DNA of 36,900 bases from an uncultured Collinsella sp. (GTDB taxonomy: Bacteria > Actinomycetota > Coriobacteriia > Coriobacteriales > Coriobacteriaceae). The translations under genes were made by a program, and so were the position numbers. Under the pieces are notes generated by a model that was not told the DNA's origin, did no database searches, and worked only from the letters and a program-made list of their open reading frames with translations. The number at the start of each line of letters is the position of its first letter. The stretch's first letter is position 1. The stretch is from contig CALBUZ010000111.1 in assembly GCA_937969105.1 (NCBI GenBank), positions 1 to 36,900 of the forward strand, in the 5' to 3' direction. Of the stretch, positions 16,392 through 24,021 are shown in pieces.

Positions 16392-17087
16392 CTATGCCTG
16401 CTGCCAGGTGTCGACAAGCTCCTTGGCGGCGGCGTAGGGGTCATCGGCACTGCAGACGGCGCTCACCACAAAGAAGCCATCGACGCCGGTGGCCTTGAGC
16501 TGCGGCAGGTCGGCCGTCTTGACGCCGCCGCCCACCACGATGGGCACGGGGCTTGCCGCGTGGAGTGCGGCCAGATCCTCAAAGCTTTTGGTGATGATGG
16601 AGCCATCGGCTGCGCGTCCGCAGTCGCGCTTGGTCTCGGTCTCGTGGAGCGGGCCGATGCCCAGGTAGTCGACCAGGCTCATGTCGGCGGTCTTGACGTA
16701 CTCGAGCATCTCCTCGCAGCGGGCCGAAAGGCCCACGATGGCATCGGGGCCCAAAAGTTTGCGGCAGACCTCGACGGGAATATCGCTCTGGCCCACGTGC
16801 ACGCCGTCGACAGCAATACCCTGCTCGCGCGCGGCGAGTACGCAGTCCAGGCGGTCGTCGATCAGCAAGGCGACCTGACCGGTCTTGCCGGCCTGTGCGA
16901 TTGCCTGTGCGGCGTCGCCGGTCAGCGCAATGATCTCGCGGGCGCTTGCCACCTTGGAGCGCACCTGAATGCAGGTAAAGCCGGCGTCGAGCGCCTGGGC
17001 CACCACATCGCCCACGGGACGTCCCAGCGTGTTTTCGGGGCCGAGTACCAGATAGGCCGAGATATCAAGGTTGTCGCGGATGCTCAT
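16392..17087 (-). CDS. thiE: Thiamine-phosphate synthase ThiE
   Basis: A 231-residue TIM barrel joining HMP-pyrophosphate and thiazole phosphate into thiamine phosphate. Family features: FTCIQVRSK (pyrophosphate-binding arginine), LLIDDRLD with the magnesium-binding aspartates, GVHVGQSDIPV, the GIGPLHETETK loop (usually GP.F.T.TK), and the phosphate-binding GGGVK late in the barrel. Last gene of the TPP-riboswitch operon; its ATG overlaps the preceding stop by four bases (ATGA), implying translational coupling. Confidence 0.93.
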   Translation of the reverse strand: MSIRDNLDISAYLVLGPENTLGRPVGDVVAQALDAGFTCIQVRSKVASAREIIALTGDAAQAIAQAGKTGQVALLIDDRLDCVLAAREQGIAVDGVHVGQSDIPVEVCRKLLGPDAIVGLSARCEEMLEYVKTADMSLVDYLGIGPLHETETKRDCGRAADGSIITKSFEDLAALHAASPVPIVVGGGVKTADLPQLKATGVDGFFVVSAVCSADDPYAAAKELVDTWQQA

Positions 17088-17425
17088 CGTGCTTCCTCCT
17101 GCTTTTTGATCTGCGCTTCCATGCGCTCGAGCTTGCCGGTCATGGTGTCGGTAAATCCGGGCCGAATATCGGCTTTGAGCACGACTTCGGTGCGGATGCC
17201 CTTGCTCGCCAACACAAAGGTTGCGTCGCGCACGACCTGCATGACCTCGTCCCAGTCGCCCTCGATCTCGGTGAACATCGAGGTGGTGCGGTTGGGAAGG
17301 CCGCTCTCGCGAATGACGCGCACGACCTCGGCGACCTCGGCGGACAGCTCATCGCCGGTGCCGCACGGGGCGATGGCCACGGCGACGAGCGCGTTCATGC
17401 CGGCATTGGTTACGGGCTCGGACAT
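17084..17425 (-). CDS. Thiamine-binding protein, MTH1187/YkoF-like family
   Basis: 113 residues of the small MTH1187/DUF77 family: NALVAVAIAPCGTGDELSAEVAEVVRVIRES, then a TTSMFTEIEGDWDEVMQVVRDA segment and a tail helix. Related proteins have a ferredoxin-like fold and bind thiamine or its pyrimidine. The setting between thiM and thiE under a TPP riboswitch supports binding of thiamine or HMP. It begins 3 bases after the thiM stop and overlaps the thiE start. Whether it is a carrier, a chaperone for HMP or a sensor is not known. Confidence 0.85.
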   Translation of the reverse strand: MSEPVTNAGMNALVAVAIAPCGTGDELSAEVAEVVRVIRESGLPNRTTSMFTEIEGDWDEVMQVVRDATFVLASKGIRTEVVLKADIRPGFTDTMTGKLERMEAQIKKQEEAR

Positions 17426-17428
17426 GGC

Positions 17429-18268
17429 CTATGCCTCCTCGAGCTCGAGTCGGTTATCGGCAATGTCCTGGGCGGTTGCGCGGTAGAGCTCGTCGATAAA
17501 GGCGACCTTAAAGCTCGCCGGGGCATCGGCGACGGCGGCGGCACGCGTGCCGGCTACGTTGTAGACGGCGGTGCCGCAGACGGCTGCCGTAAACGGGTCG
17601 GCGGCGCAGGCGTACACGGCCAGCACGCCGCCCTGCGAACAGCCGCAGCCGGTGATCTTGGACATGAGCGGGCTGCCGCCGTGGGACTTGGCCACGGTCG
17701 TGCCGTCGGTGATCAGGTCGACCTCGCCCGAGACGACCACGGCGCCGCCGGTGTAGCGGGCGAGCGCCACGGCGGCATCGCGGGCGGCGTCTACCGTGTC
17801 GGTGGTATCGACACCGCGCACGCGGCTCAGATCAGCCGCCTCGCCCTCAAGGCCCCACAGGCCGGCGAGCGCGATGATCTCGGAGGCGTTGCCGCGTACG
17901 ATGGCGGGCTTGTACTGCTTGAGCTCGTTTACCAGCTGGGTGCGCAGGCTGCCGATGCCCAGGCCCACCGGATCGAGCACCCAGGGCTTACCGGCGTCGT
18001 GTGCCGCCTTGGCCGCGCGGGGAATCGTCTGCTCGTAGATGGGGAAGAGCGTGCCCATGTTGAGATAGATGGCGCCGCCGCCGGCAACGAGCGCCTCGCC
18101 CTCGTCGGGCAGATAGACCATGGCGGCCGAACCGCCCACGGCGAGCTGCGCGTTGGCGACAAAGTCGATCGTCACCGTGTTGGTGATGGAGCCGGCCATC
18201 GGATTGGTGGCGCGAATCTCCTCCACGGCCTTGACCATATGTTGCTTAAGCTGTTCCGAATCAATCAC
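17429..18268 (-). CDS. thiM: Hydroxyethylthiazole kinase ThiM
   Basis: A 279-residue ribokinase-fold kinase that phosphorylates 4-methyl-5-(2-hydroxyethyl)thiazole for thiamine salvage. Visible: GSITNTVTIDFVANAQLAVGGSAAMVYLPDE (substrate site), VLDPVGLGIGSLR, IVRGNASEIIALAG (the conserved RGN.SE motif), GAVVVSGEVDLITDG, and the nucleotide/active-site loop KITGCGCSQGG with the conserved cysteine. The start is GTG 18268, set by AAGGAG 9 bases upstream. First gene after the TPP riboswitch and its terminator. Confidence 0.93.
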   Translation of the reverse strand: MIDSEQLKQHMVKAVEEIRATNPMAGSITNTVTIDFVANAQLAVGGSAAMVYLPDEGEALVAGGGAIYLNMGTLFPIYEQTIPRAAKAAHDAGKPWVLDPVGLGIGSLRTQLVNELKQYKPAIVRGNASEIIALAGLWGLEGEAADLSRVRGVDTTDTVDAARDAAVALARYTGGAVVVSGEVDLITDGTTVAKSHGGSPLMSKITGCGCSQGGVLAVYACAADPFTAAVCGTAVYNVAGTRAAAVADAPASFKVAFIDELYRATAQDIADNRLELEEA

Positions 18269-18290
18269 TGCACATGTCTCCTTGGCATAG

Positions 18291-18321
18291 AAAAGGGGCG
18301 CTGTGCATAGACAGCGCCCCT
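18291..18321 (-). terminator. Riboswitch expression-platform terminator
   Basis: An 11-bp stem (18294-18304 with 18311-18321) with a 6-base loop, followed on the minus strand by TTTT. It sits between the TPP aptamer and the thiM SD, the right place for TPP-induced premature termination. The AAGGAG of thiM follows within 10 bases of the T-run. Confidence 0.85.
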
Positions 18322-18330
18322 GTAAAGGCG

Positions 18331-18422
18331 GCATGCTCCCTACGCCAGCATTAACTGACAGGTTCAAAGGATTGGGCCCCATGCCCTCTCAGCCTTGTGG
18401 TTTGCACCGCCGGCACTCCCGC
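18331..18422 (-). promoter_or_regulatory. TPP riboswitch (THI element) aptamer
   Basis: Read on the minus strand, the conserved blocks occur in order: GGGAGTGCC, GGCTGAGAGGGCAT (CTGAGA at 18387-18392), CCTTTGAACCTG (18359-18370) and GTTAATGCTGGCGTAGGGA. These are the pyrimidine- and pyrophosphate-binding cores of the TPP aptamer. It controls thiM, the thiamine-binding protein and thiE, and should turn them off when TPP is plentiful. Confidence 0.95.
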
Positions 18423-18451
18423 ATCGAATCTGTTGTTCCCTATACTAACGC

Positions 18452-18486
18452 ACCTGCCAAAAAGGGACAGGTTTATTTTGGCAGGT
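18452..18486. repeat. Palindrome ACCTGCCAAAA with AAGGGACAGG loop
   Basis: An 11-bp perfect inverted repeat (18452-18462 with 18476-18486) lies between the thi riboswitch and the HAD gene. The loop holds AAGGGACAGG, resembling the AAAGGGA at the same relative place of the palindromes at 6464 and 7721. It could be a dispersed repeat of this genome or a site affecting both divergent units. Confidence 0.6.
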
Positions 18487-18525
18487 CGTTACAATAGGTA
18501 GGACCGATACGAAAATGGGGGCTTT

Positions 18526-19434
18526 ATGATCAAACTTGTGCTGACCGATATGGACGATACGCTGATTCCTGCTGGACACGATGGCGCCAGCGACTACGCC
18601 ATCGAGGGCATTCATGCCATGCAGGCGGCGGGCCTGCACTTTGGCCCGGTTTCGGGTCGCCAGCCGTCCGCGATGGGCTGGATGTTCAAAAATCGTTCCG
18701 AGTGCTTCTCGACTGGCGCGTTCTGTAACGGCCAGGTGATGTTTGTTGACGGCGAGGTTGTTGCCTCCCGTGCGAGCGACAACGGTGCCCTCATGCGTCT
18801 TGCCGACTATCTGGAGCAAGAGACCGACGATACCTATCTGAAGGTCTATAGCCTGGGCGATGACTTTTGGGGCAACGATGCCTATTGCGTGACAAGTGAC
18901 CCCGAGCGCGTTCGTCGCGCCATGGAGTCGGGCGGCAACGCATGGCTCAAAGGCGAAGAAGCCCCGTGCCGTCCCGTCGTCGATGACGCGCCGGTGTTTA
19001 AGGCGAATATCTGGAGTGCCCGCTCGCGTGAGGAACTCGCGGAGCTACGCGAGCGCGTTGCCGCTGAGGTGCCGGAACTCTCGCTTGTGTTCCCCAACAA
19101 CCGTGTGCGCCTGTTTGACATCCTTCCGGCCGGTTGGGACAAGGGCTGCGCTGCGCTGGAGCTGGCGCGCACTTTGGGTCTGACGCCCGACGAGGTGGCC
19201 GTATTTGGCGATTCCGATAACGACCTGCCCATGATCGATGCCGTTCCCAACTCCGTTGCAGTCGCCAATGCCAACGAGGCCGTCACGGCTGCCGCACGCT
19301 GGCATATTGGCGCTGCGGCAGATGATGCGGTCGCCGGGGCTCTGCATCAGATTGCCGCCTGCGCCGCGACGGGGGAGATGCCGCCGTTTATGCGTCAGAT
19401 GGACGCGGCGGGTCTTGGCATCACGAACGTCTAG
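18526..19434 (+). CDS. Cof-type HAD-superfamily phosphatase
   Basis: A 302-residue HAD hydrolase of the Cof (IIB) class that removes phosphate from small metabolites. Motif I DMDDT (nucleophile D8, acid D10), motif II in FGPVSGRQ, motif III lysine in AGWDKGCAALELA, motif IV FGDSDNDLPM with the magnesium ligands. The middle carries the C2B cap. GGGGG lies 4 bases before the ATG. The LysR gene begins 10 bases downstream, so the two are probably co-transcribed. Cof-type enzymes act on sugar phosphates, FMN or pyridoxal phosphate; nothing here selects one. Confidence 0.9.
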   Translation: MIKLVLTDMDDTLIPAGHDGASDYAIEGIHAMQAAGLHFGPVSGRQPSAMGWMFKNRSECFSTGAFCNGQVMFVDGEVVASRASDNGALMRLADYLEQETDDTYLKVYSLGDDFWGNDAYCVTSDPERVRRAMESGGNAWLKGEEAPCRPVVDDAPVFKANIWSARSREELAELRERVAAEVPELSLVFPNNRVRLFDILPAGWDKGCAALELARTLGLTPDEVAVFGDSDNDLPMIDAVPNSVAVANANEAVTAAARWHIGAAADDAVAGALHQIAACAATGEMPPFMRQMDAAGLGITNV

Positions 19435-19444
19435 GGAGAAGGCT

Positions 19445-20341
19445 ATGAAGCTCCAGCAGCTCAGATATGTCGTCAAAGTTGCCGAATGTGGCAGCATCAC
19501 CGAGGCCTCGCGCCGACTCTTTGTGTCGCAGCCTTCGATTACCGCGTCGATTCGCGATCTCGAAAACGAGATGGGCGTGCACATCTTTGAGCGCACCAAC
19601 AAGGGCGTCATTGTGTCCGAGGAGGGCGAGACCTTCTTGGGCTACGCGCGACAGGTGCTCGACCAGGCCGATCTGCTCGAAGGCAAGTACAAGGGCGCGT
19701 CCGAGCAGGTGCCGCACTTTAGTGTGAGCTGCCAGCATTATTCCTTTGCCGTTAATGCGTTTGTCGATGTGATCCGTGAGTTCGATGCCGCGCGTTACGA
19801 CTTTACCCTGCGCGAGGAACAGACTCACGAGATTATCGAGGACGTCGCGCATATGAAAAGCGAGCTCGGCATCCTGTATCTGTCGGAGCACAATCGCGAG
19901 GTCATCGAGCGCATGCTGGCGGCCAACGAGCTCGTATTCGAGGGGCTCTTCTGCGCCGCGCCGCATGTCTTTGTATGCGCCGACCATCCACTGGCGGACC
20001 GCGCCAGCGTGACGCTCGAGGATCTCGAGGACTATCCGTTTTTGTCCTACGAGCAGGGCAGCTACAACTCGTTTTACTATTCCGAGGAACTGACCTCGAC
20101 CTTTGAGCGCCGCAAGAATATCCGCGTGCGTGATCGTGCGACGCTGTTCAACCTGGCCATGGGCCTTAACGGCTACACGGTGTGTTCGGGCGTGATCAGC
20201 CATGAACTTAACGGCCCCGGTATTATCTCGATTCCGCTCGATGTAGACGAGTACATGGAGATTGGCATTATCACGCGCAAGAACACGACACTTACGCGCT
20301 ACGGTCAAGCCTATATCGACGCGATCCGTCAGCATATCTAG
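19445..20341 (+). CDS. LysR-family transcriptional regulator
   Basis: 298 residues. N-terminal winged helix MKLQQLRYVVKVAECGSITEASRRLFVSQPSITASIRDLENEMGVHIFER is textbook LysR (about 1-60), with a linker helix and a periplasmic-binding-type effector domain after it. The ATG at 19445 has AGGGAGA upstream; a longer frame from 19238 lies inside the HAD gene and is not coding. Its likely target is the MetE-like gene downstream, which has a LysR-type palindrome in its promoter region. CysB/MetR-like control of sulfur metabolism is plausible, but the effector is unknown. Confidence 0.92.
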   Translation: MKLQQLRYVVKVAECGSITEASRRLFVSQPSITASIRDLENEMGVHIFERTNKGVIVSEEGETFLGYARQVLDQADLLEGKYKGASEQVPHFSVSCQHYSFAVNAFVDVIREFDAARYDFTLREEQTHEIIEDVAHMKSELGILYLSEHNREVIERMLAANELVFEGLFCAAPHVFVCADHPLADRASVTLEDLEDYPFLSYEQGSYNSFYYSEELTSTFERRKNIRVRDRATLFNLAMGLNGYTVCSGVISHELNGPGIISIPLDVDEYMEIGIITRKNTTLTRYGQAYIDAIRQHI

Positions 20342-20387
20342 ACTGCTGCGTCCTGTACAGGTCAAATCTCTTCATGGCAGTCCCAAC

Positions 20388-20410
20388 TGATATAGGAAGC
20401 ATCTATATCA
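20388..20410. promoter_or_regulatory. LysR-type operator before the MetE-like gene
   Basis: Perfect interrupted palindrome TGATATAG-N7-CTATATCA, which contains the T-N11-A core of LysR boxes (T 20393, A 20405). It lies in the 155-base gap between the LysR gene and the MetE-like gene, about 90 bases before the latter's start. Confidence 0.65.
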
Positions 20411-20496
20411 AACTGTTATAAACGTATATTTTACGATGGCTATATGAGCGCTCATACTTTGTCCCAGTAAAGCAACCAATGCAAAGGGAGATATCT

Positions 20497-21630
20497 ATGA
20501 GCACTTCGATTCAACCGAACGCGCCGTTTCGCGCCGATATCGTCGGCAGCTTTCTTCGTCCGCAGGCTGTAAAGGACGCCCGTGCCGCCTATGTCGCGGG
20601 TAAACTCGACGCTTCCGGCCTTAAGGCCGTCGAGGACGAGGCCATCCGCGACTTAGTGGCCAAGCAGAAGGCTGCCGGCCTGCAGGTTATCACCGATGGC
20701 GAGTTCCGCCGCAGCTACTGGCACCTCGACTTTATGTGGGGGCTCAACGGCATTGAACGCCGTACCTCGCGTACGGGCTATATGTTCCACGACGAGGAGA
20801 CTACGGCCGACACCGCCGTGGTAACCGGCCCCATTAGCGGCGAGAACCATCCGTTCGTCGAGCACTTTAAATTTGTCAAGGCGCTCGAGGGGGAGGGCCA
20901 GGTCGCGCGACAAACCATTCCGGCGCCGATCCAGACGTTCTCCGAAGTCACGCTCGACCGCTGCGATGGCCAGCAGGAGAGCCTGCGCGCTGTCTATAAG
21001 ACCGATGAGGAACTTGCCGACGCCATCGCAGCCGCTTATCGAACCGTGATTGCCGAGCTTTATGCCGCTGGTTGCCGTAACATCCAGTTCGACGACTGCA
21101 CCTGGGGCATCTACTGCGATACCGACTTTGTGTCCAAGACCGGTATGAGCCCGGTTGACCTGCAAAAGGTGGGCGAGCTTGGTGTGGCGCTCAACAACGC
21201 CGCCATCGAGGGCAAGCCCGACGACCTGGTCATTAACACGCACGTGTGCCGTGGTAACTACCACTCTACCTATGCCTTCGAGGGCGGCTATGACCCCATC
21301 GCGCCGTACCTGTTCGCAAACGAGGATGTCGACGCATTTTACCTGGAGTTCGATACGCCGCGCGCCGGCGGTTTTGAGCCGCTCAAGTACGTTGCCCCGG
21401 GCAAGAAGGTCGTGCTGGGCTTGGTAACCACTAAGGCGGCAGAGCTCGAGAACGAGGATGTTATCGTCGAGCGCATCCGCGAAGCCGCAAAGTACGTGCC
21501 GCTCGAGAACCTGTACCTGTCGCCCCAGTGCGGCTTTGCCAGCTGCGAGATTGGCAACAAGCTGACCGAGGACGAGCAATGGGCAAAGATCGCGCTGATC
21601 AAGCGTATTGCCGAGCGCGTTTGGAAATAG
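20497..21630 (+). CDS. MetE C-terminal-domain-like methyltransferase (YxjG/YxjH type)
   Basis: A 377-residue single-barrel relative of cobalamin-independent methionine synthase, about half of full MetE (about 750), lacking the N-terminal barrel. Visible: FRADIVGSFLRP, ITDGEFRRSYWHLDFMWGL, IQFDDCTWGIYCD, and the zinc-type ligands in NTHVCRGN (His and Cys) and SPQCGFAS (Cys). Members move a methyl group to homocysteine or another thiol, with a donor that may differ from folate. The ATG at 20497 is preceded by AAAGGGAGA; an ATG at 20479 would swallow that SD. Downstream of a LysR gene, with a LysR box in between. No S-box or T-box riboswitch was seen in the leader. Donor and acceptor are not determined. 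Confidence 0.9.
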   Translation: MSTSIQPNAPFRADIVGSFLRPQAVKDARAAYVAGKLDASGLKAVEDEAIRDLVAKQKAAGLQVITDGEFRRSYWHLDFMWGLNGIERRTSRTGYMFHDEETTADTAVVTGPISGENHPFVEHFKFVKALEGEGQVARQTIPAPIQTFSEVTLDRCDGQQESLRAVYKTDEELADAIAAAYRTVIAELYAAGCRNIQFDDCTWGIYCDTDFVSKTGMSPVDLQKVGELGVALNNAAIEGKPDDLVINTHVCRGNYHSTYAFEGGYDPIAPYLFANEDVDAFYLEFDTPRAGGFEPLKYVAPGKKVVLGLVTTKAAELENEDVIVERIREAAKYVPLENLYLSPQCGFASCEIGNKLTEDEQWAKIALIKRIAERVWK

Positions 21631-21752
21631 CGGTAACGTTCGCAGGTGACGGCGCGTGCGAGACATGGCGTATCGCGTACAATGGTTCGGATCGTATCGT
21701 TCGGGCAGGTTATCCGGTATGCCCGATCGCCCTTCCATTCGAAAGGACATAC

Positions 21753-23087
21753 ATGCCCCAATCCTCGACACCCGCTGTCACCGATGCCATCTACGATGCA
21801 TCGTCGCTTGGCCGCCCGCGCATGTTCCTGCTCGGCCTACAGCACATGTTTGCCATGTTTGGTGCCACGGTACTGGTGCCCGTGCTCACCGGCCTCTCGG
21901 TCTCGGCAACGCTTTTGTTTGCCGGCTTGGGCACGCTCCTGTTCTACTTCTTGTCGCGCGGTAAGGTGCCGGCATTTTTGGGCTCATCGTTTGCCTTTAT
22001 CGCAGGCTATGCCGCAATCGCGCCCAACGGCGAGGCCGAGCTTTTGCCCTACGCCTGCCTGGGCGTAGCTTGTGCCGGCCTGCTCTATCCGGTGCTGGCG
22101 GCCCTGTTCCGCGCCTTTGGCGCCAAGCGCGTTATGCGCTTCTTCCCGCCGGTGGTGACGGGCCCTATCGTCATTTCCATCGGTCTGATCCTGGCAAGCT
22201 CCGCCATTGCCAACTGCCAGACCAATTGGCTCGTCGCCGTTATCGCCGTGGCAGTGATCGTTATCTGCAACATCTGGGGCCGCGGCATGGTCAAGATCGT
22301 GCCGATTTTGCTGGGCGTTGTGGTGAGCTATACCGTTGCGACTGCGCTGGGCGAGGTCGACTTTTCTGGCGTCGCAGCCGCTCCCTGGGTTGGTTTGCCC
22401 ATCGTGTGGGATAACACCGTGTTTGCGCTCTTTGGGCCGCAGTTCGATAGCGGTCTTGCCACGACGGCCATCATCACCATCATGCCGCTGGCCTTTGCGA
22501 CCATGATCGAGCATATCGGTGACATCTCGGCTATCGGCTCCACTTGCGAGCGTAACTACATCGCCGACCCCGGCCTACACCGCACGCTGCTCGGTGATGG
22601 TCTTGCCACGATCCTGGCTTCGCTCTTTGGCGCTCCGGCCAACACTACGTATGGTGAGAACACCGGCGTGCTTGCCCTGACGCGCGTGTTTGACCCGCGC
22701 GTGATTCGCATTGCCGCGTGCTGCGCCATCGTGCTTTCGTTCTGCCCTAAGTTCGCCGCCGTGATCGCCGCCATGCCGGCATGCGTTATCGGCGGCGTGT
22801 CGCTCGTGCTCTACGGCATGATCAGTGCCGTGGGCGTTCGCAACCTTATCGAAAACCAGGTTGATTTCCAGAACAACCGCAACGTGCTGGTGGCCGCGCT
22901 GGTGCTCGTGCTCTCGCTCGGCATCGCGTACAGCACCGCCGGTGCCATCGTGTTGGAGCTGGGCGGCGTGACGATTTCGCTTTCCGGTCTTGCCGTGGGC
23001 TCGCTGGTGGGTATCGTGCTCAACGCCATTCTGCCGGGTAATGACTTTGAGTTTGATGTCTCCGAGCTTGAGGAGGCTGCTGAGTAG
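21753..23087 (+). CDS. Uracil:proton symporter family permease (NCS2/UraA-like)
   Basis: A 444-residue membrane protein of the nucleobase-cation symporter-2 family, about 14 hydrophobic segments. Start signature LGLQHMFAMFGATVLVPVLTGL, substrate-site ATMIEHIGDISAIG (conserved glutamate in EHIGD) and PANTTYGENTGVLALTRV (the NCS2 motif with second glutamate) match UraA. Uracil is the most likely substrate; xanthine or uric acid transporters of the family usually show different residues in this loop. GAAAGGA lies 5 bases before the ATG. The frame is open upstream, but that part overlaps the MetE-like gene. No PyrR-type leader was recognised. A bidirectional terminator follows. Confidence 0.9.
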   Translation: MPQSSTPAVTDAIYDASSLGRPRMFLLGLQHMFAMFGATVLVPVLTGLSVSATLLFAGLGTLLFYFLSRGKVPAFLGSSFAFIAGYAAIAPNGEAELLPYACLGVACAGLLYPVLAALFRAFGAKRVMRFFPPVVTGPIVISIGLILASSAIANCQTNWLVAVIAVAVIVICNIWGRGMVKIVPILLGVVVSYTVATALGEVDFSGVAAAPWVGLPIVWDNTVFALFGPQFDSGLATTAIITIMPLAFATMIEHIGDISAIGSTCERNYIADPGLHRTLLGDGLATILASLFGAPANTTYGENTGVLALTRVFDPRVIRIAACCAIVLSFCPKFAAVIAAMPACVIGGVSLVLYGMISAVGVRNLIENQVDFQNNRNVLVAALVLVLSLGIAYSTAGAIVLELGGVTISLSGLAVGSLVGIVLNAILPGNDFEFDVSELEEAAE

Positions 23088-23112
23088 CAGCTGCGTTCAG
23101 CTAAAACAAAAT

Positions 23113-23148
23113 AAATGGCGCCCGTGCGTACGCGTGGGCGCCATTTTT
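23113..23148. terminator. Bidirectional terminator between the uracil permease and the esterase
   Basis: An 11-bp stem AAATGGCGCCC (23113-23123) with its complement (23136-23146), extended inward by G-U and G-C pairs and followed by a T-run on both strands. It ends the permease transcript (+) and the esterase transcript (-). Confidence 0.85.
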
Positions 23149-23809
23149 AATGCGTCAGTATCCAGTGGATGCCGCGGGCCATGCGTAAGTCGGTTTGGGC
23201 AAAGTGATTGCCGGGGTTGAGCTCCAGCGTTGTTGGAATGCCGCGCTCGACGAGCAACGCTTCCATCGCGCGTGTGTCGTCGAGTACATGCCGCATCATG
23301 CGGTTGGGCGTCTTGGTTTCCTTTTTGCCGAGTGACAGGTAGACGGCTTGCGGGCTGCCGGCAAAAGGGGCCGTGCTGGCACGGTCGACAAAGTCGGGAA
23401 ACCATAGCGACCCCGATGCGCTCGCGGCGCGGTCAAAGGCGTCGGTTTGCCAGAGGGACCAGAGTGCGAAGAGGCCCGCGAGCGAGTAACCGGCAATGCC
23501 GCGCCAGGTGGGCGGCTGAGGAAGCGACGACTCGACCTGGGGGATTATCTGATTCAGCAGCTCATCAAGAAAATCGGCAGCTTGGCCGCCGAAAGGCTCG
23601 GCATCGCGTACGGTCCCGTCGCATGCCCAGGGGCTCAGCTCGCGATTCCAATCGAGCCCGCCAATGGTGACGAGGACGAATGGCGGACAGTCGAGCTCTC
23701 GGCAGCGGTCATAAACATCACTACCGTCGCCCAGACCTGCGGGGAGGTAGATGACAGGTGCGCTTTCGGCATGCTTTGAATGAACGGTTATCTGCTTTTG
23801 CGCTTCCAA
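23147..23809 (-). CDS. Alpha/beta-hydrolase, putative esterase (IroE/BesA-like)
   Basis: 220 residues of the esterase D / ferric-siderophore esterase group: early VIYLPAGLGDGSDVYDRC, then FVLVTIGGLDWNRELSPW, nucleophile elbow GYSLAG (GxSxG), and a C-terminal PGNHF with the probable catalytic histidine. It has no signal peptide, so it is probably cytoplasmic. The start codon appears to be TTG at 23809 with only a weak GAGAG upstream; no ATG or GTG in frame is better placed, so the start is uncertain. The substrate is unknown; no siderophore genes lie nearby. Confidence 0.8.
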   Translation of the reverse strand: MEAQKQITVHSKHAESAPVIYLPAGLGDGSDVYDRCRELDCPPFVLVTIGGLDWNRELSPWACDGTVRDAEPFGGQAADFLDELLNQIIPQVESSLPQPPTWRGIAGYSLAGLFALWSLWQTDAFDRAASASGSLWFPDFVDRASTAPFAGSPQAVYLSLGKKETKTPNRMMRHVLDDTRAMEALLVERGIPTTLELNPGNHFAQTDLRMARGIHWILTH

Positions 23810-23921
23810 GGCAGGCTTCTCTCAGTGTTGTGATATCGGCAGTCCCAATTGTCGCACGTCAGCGTATACCGGTTGGGCAGCATCAAGAACATTCGCGCGC
23901 GTTGTGCGGGCGCAAACAGGA

Positions 23922-23957
23922 AACGCCACCGCCGGAGGGGGGCTTGGCGGTGGCGTT
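23922..23957 (-). terminator. GC-rich hairpin after the surface-protein gene
   Basis: A 12-bp perfect stem (23922-23933 with 23946-23957) and 12-base loop lie 64 bases beyond the stop of the surface-protein gene. The T-run on the minus strand is short (TTTCCTGTTT), so this is a probable rather than certain terminator. Confidence 0.55.
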
Positions 23958-24021
23958 GCTAAACGGTGCGCAGGCTAGCACTTCTGTGGGTGCCGTCCCG
24001 TGCGTTAAAGGCCAAAGGCGT

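Noticed and set aside
20342..20496. Possible SAM or T-box riboswitch before the MetE-like gene
   Set aside because: No S-box or T-box conserved blocks were seen; the LysR-type palindrome is the better explanation for control.
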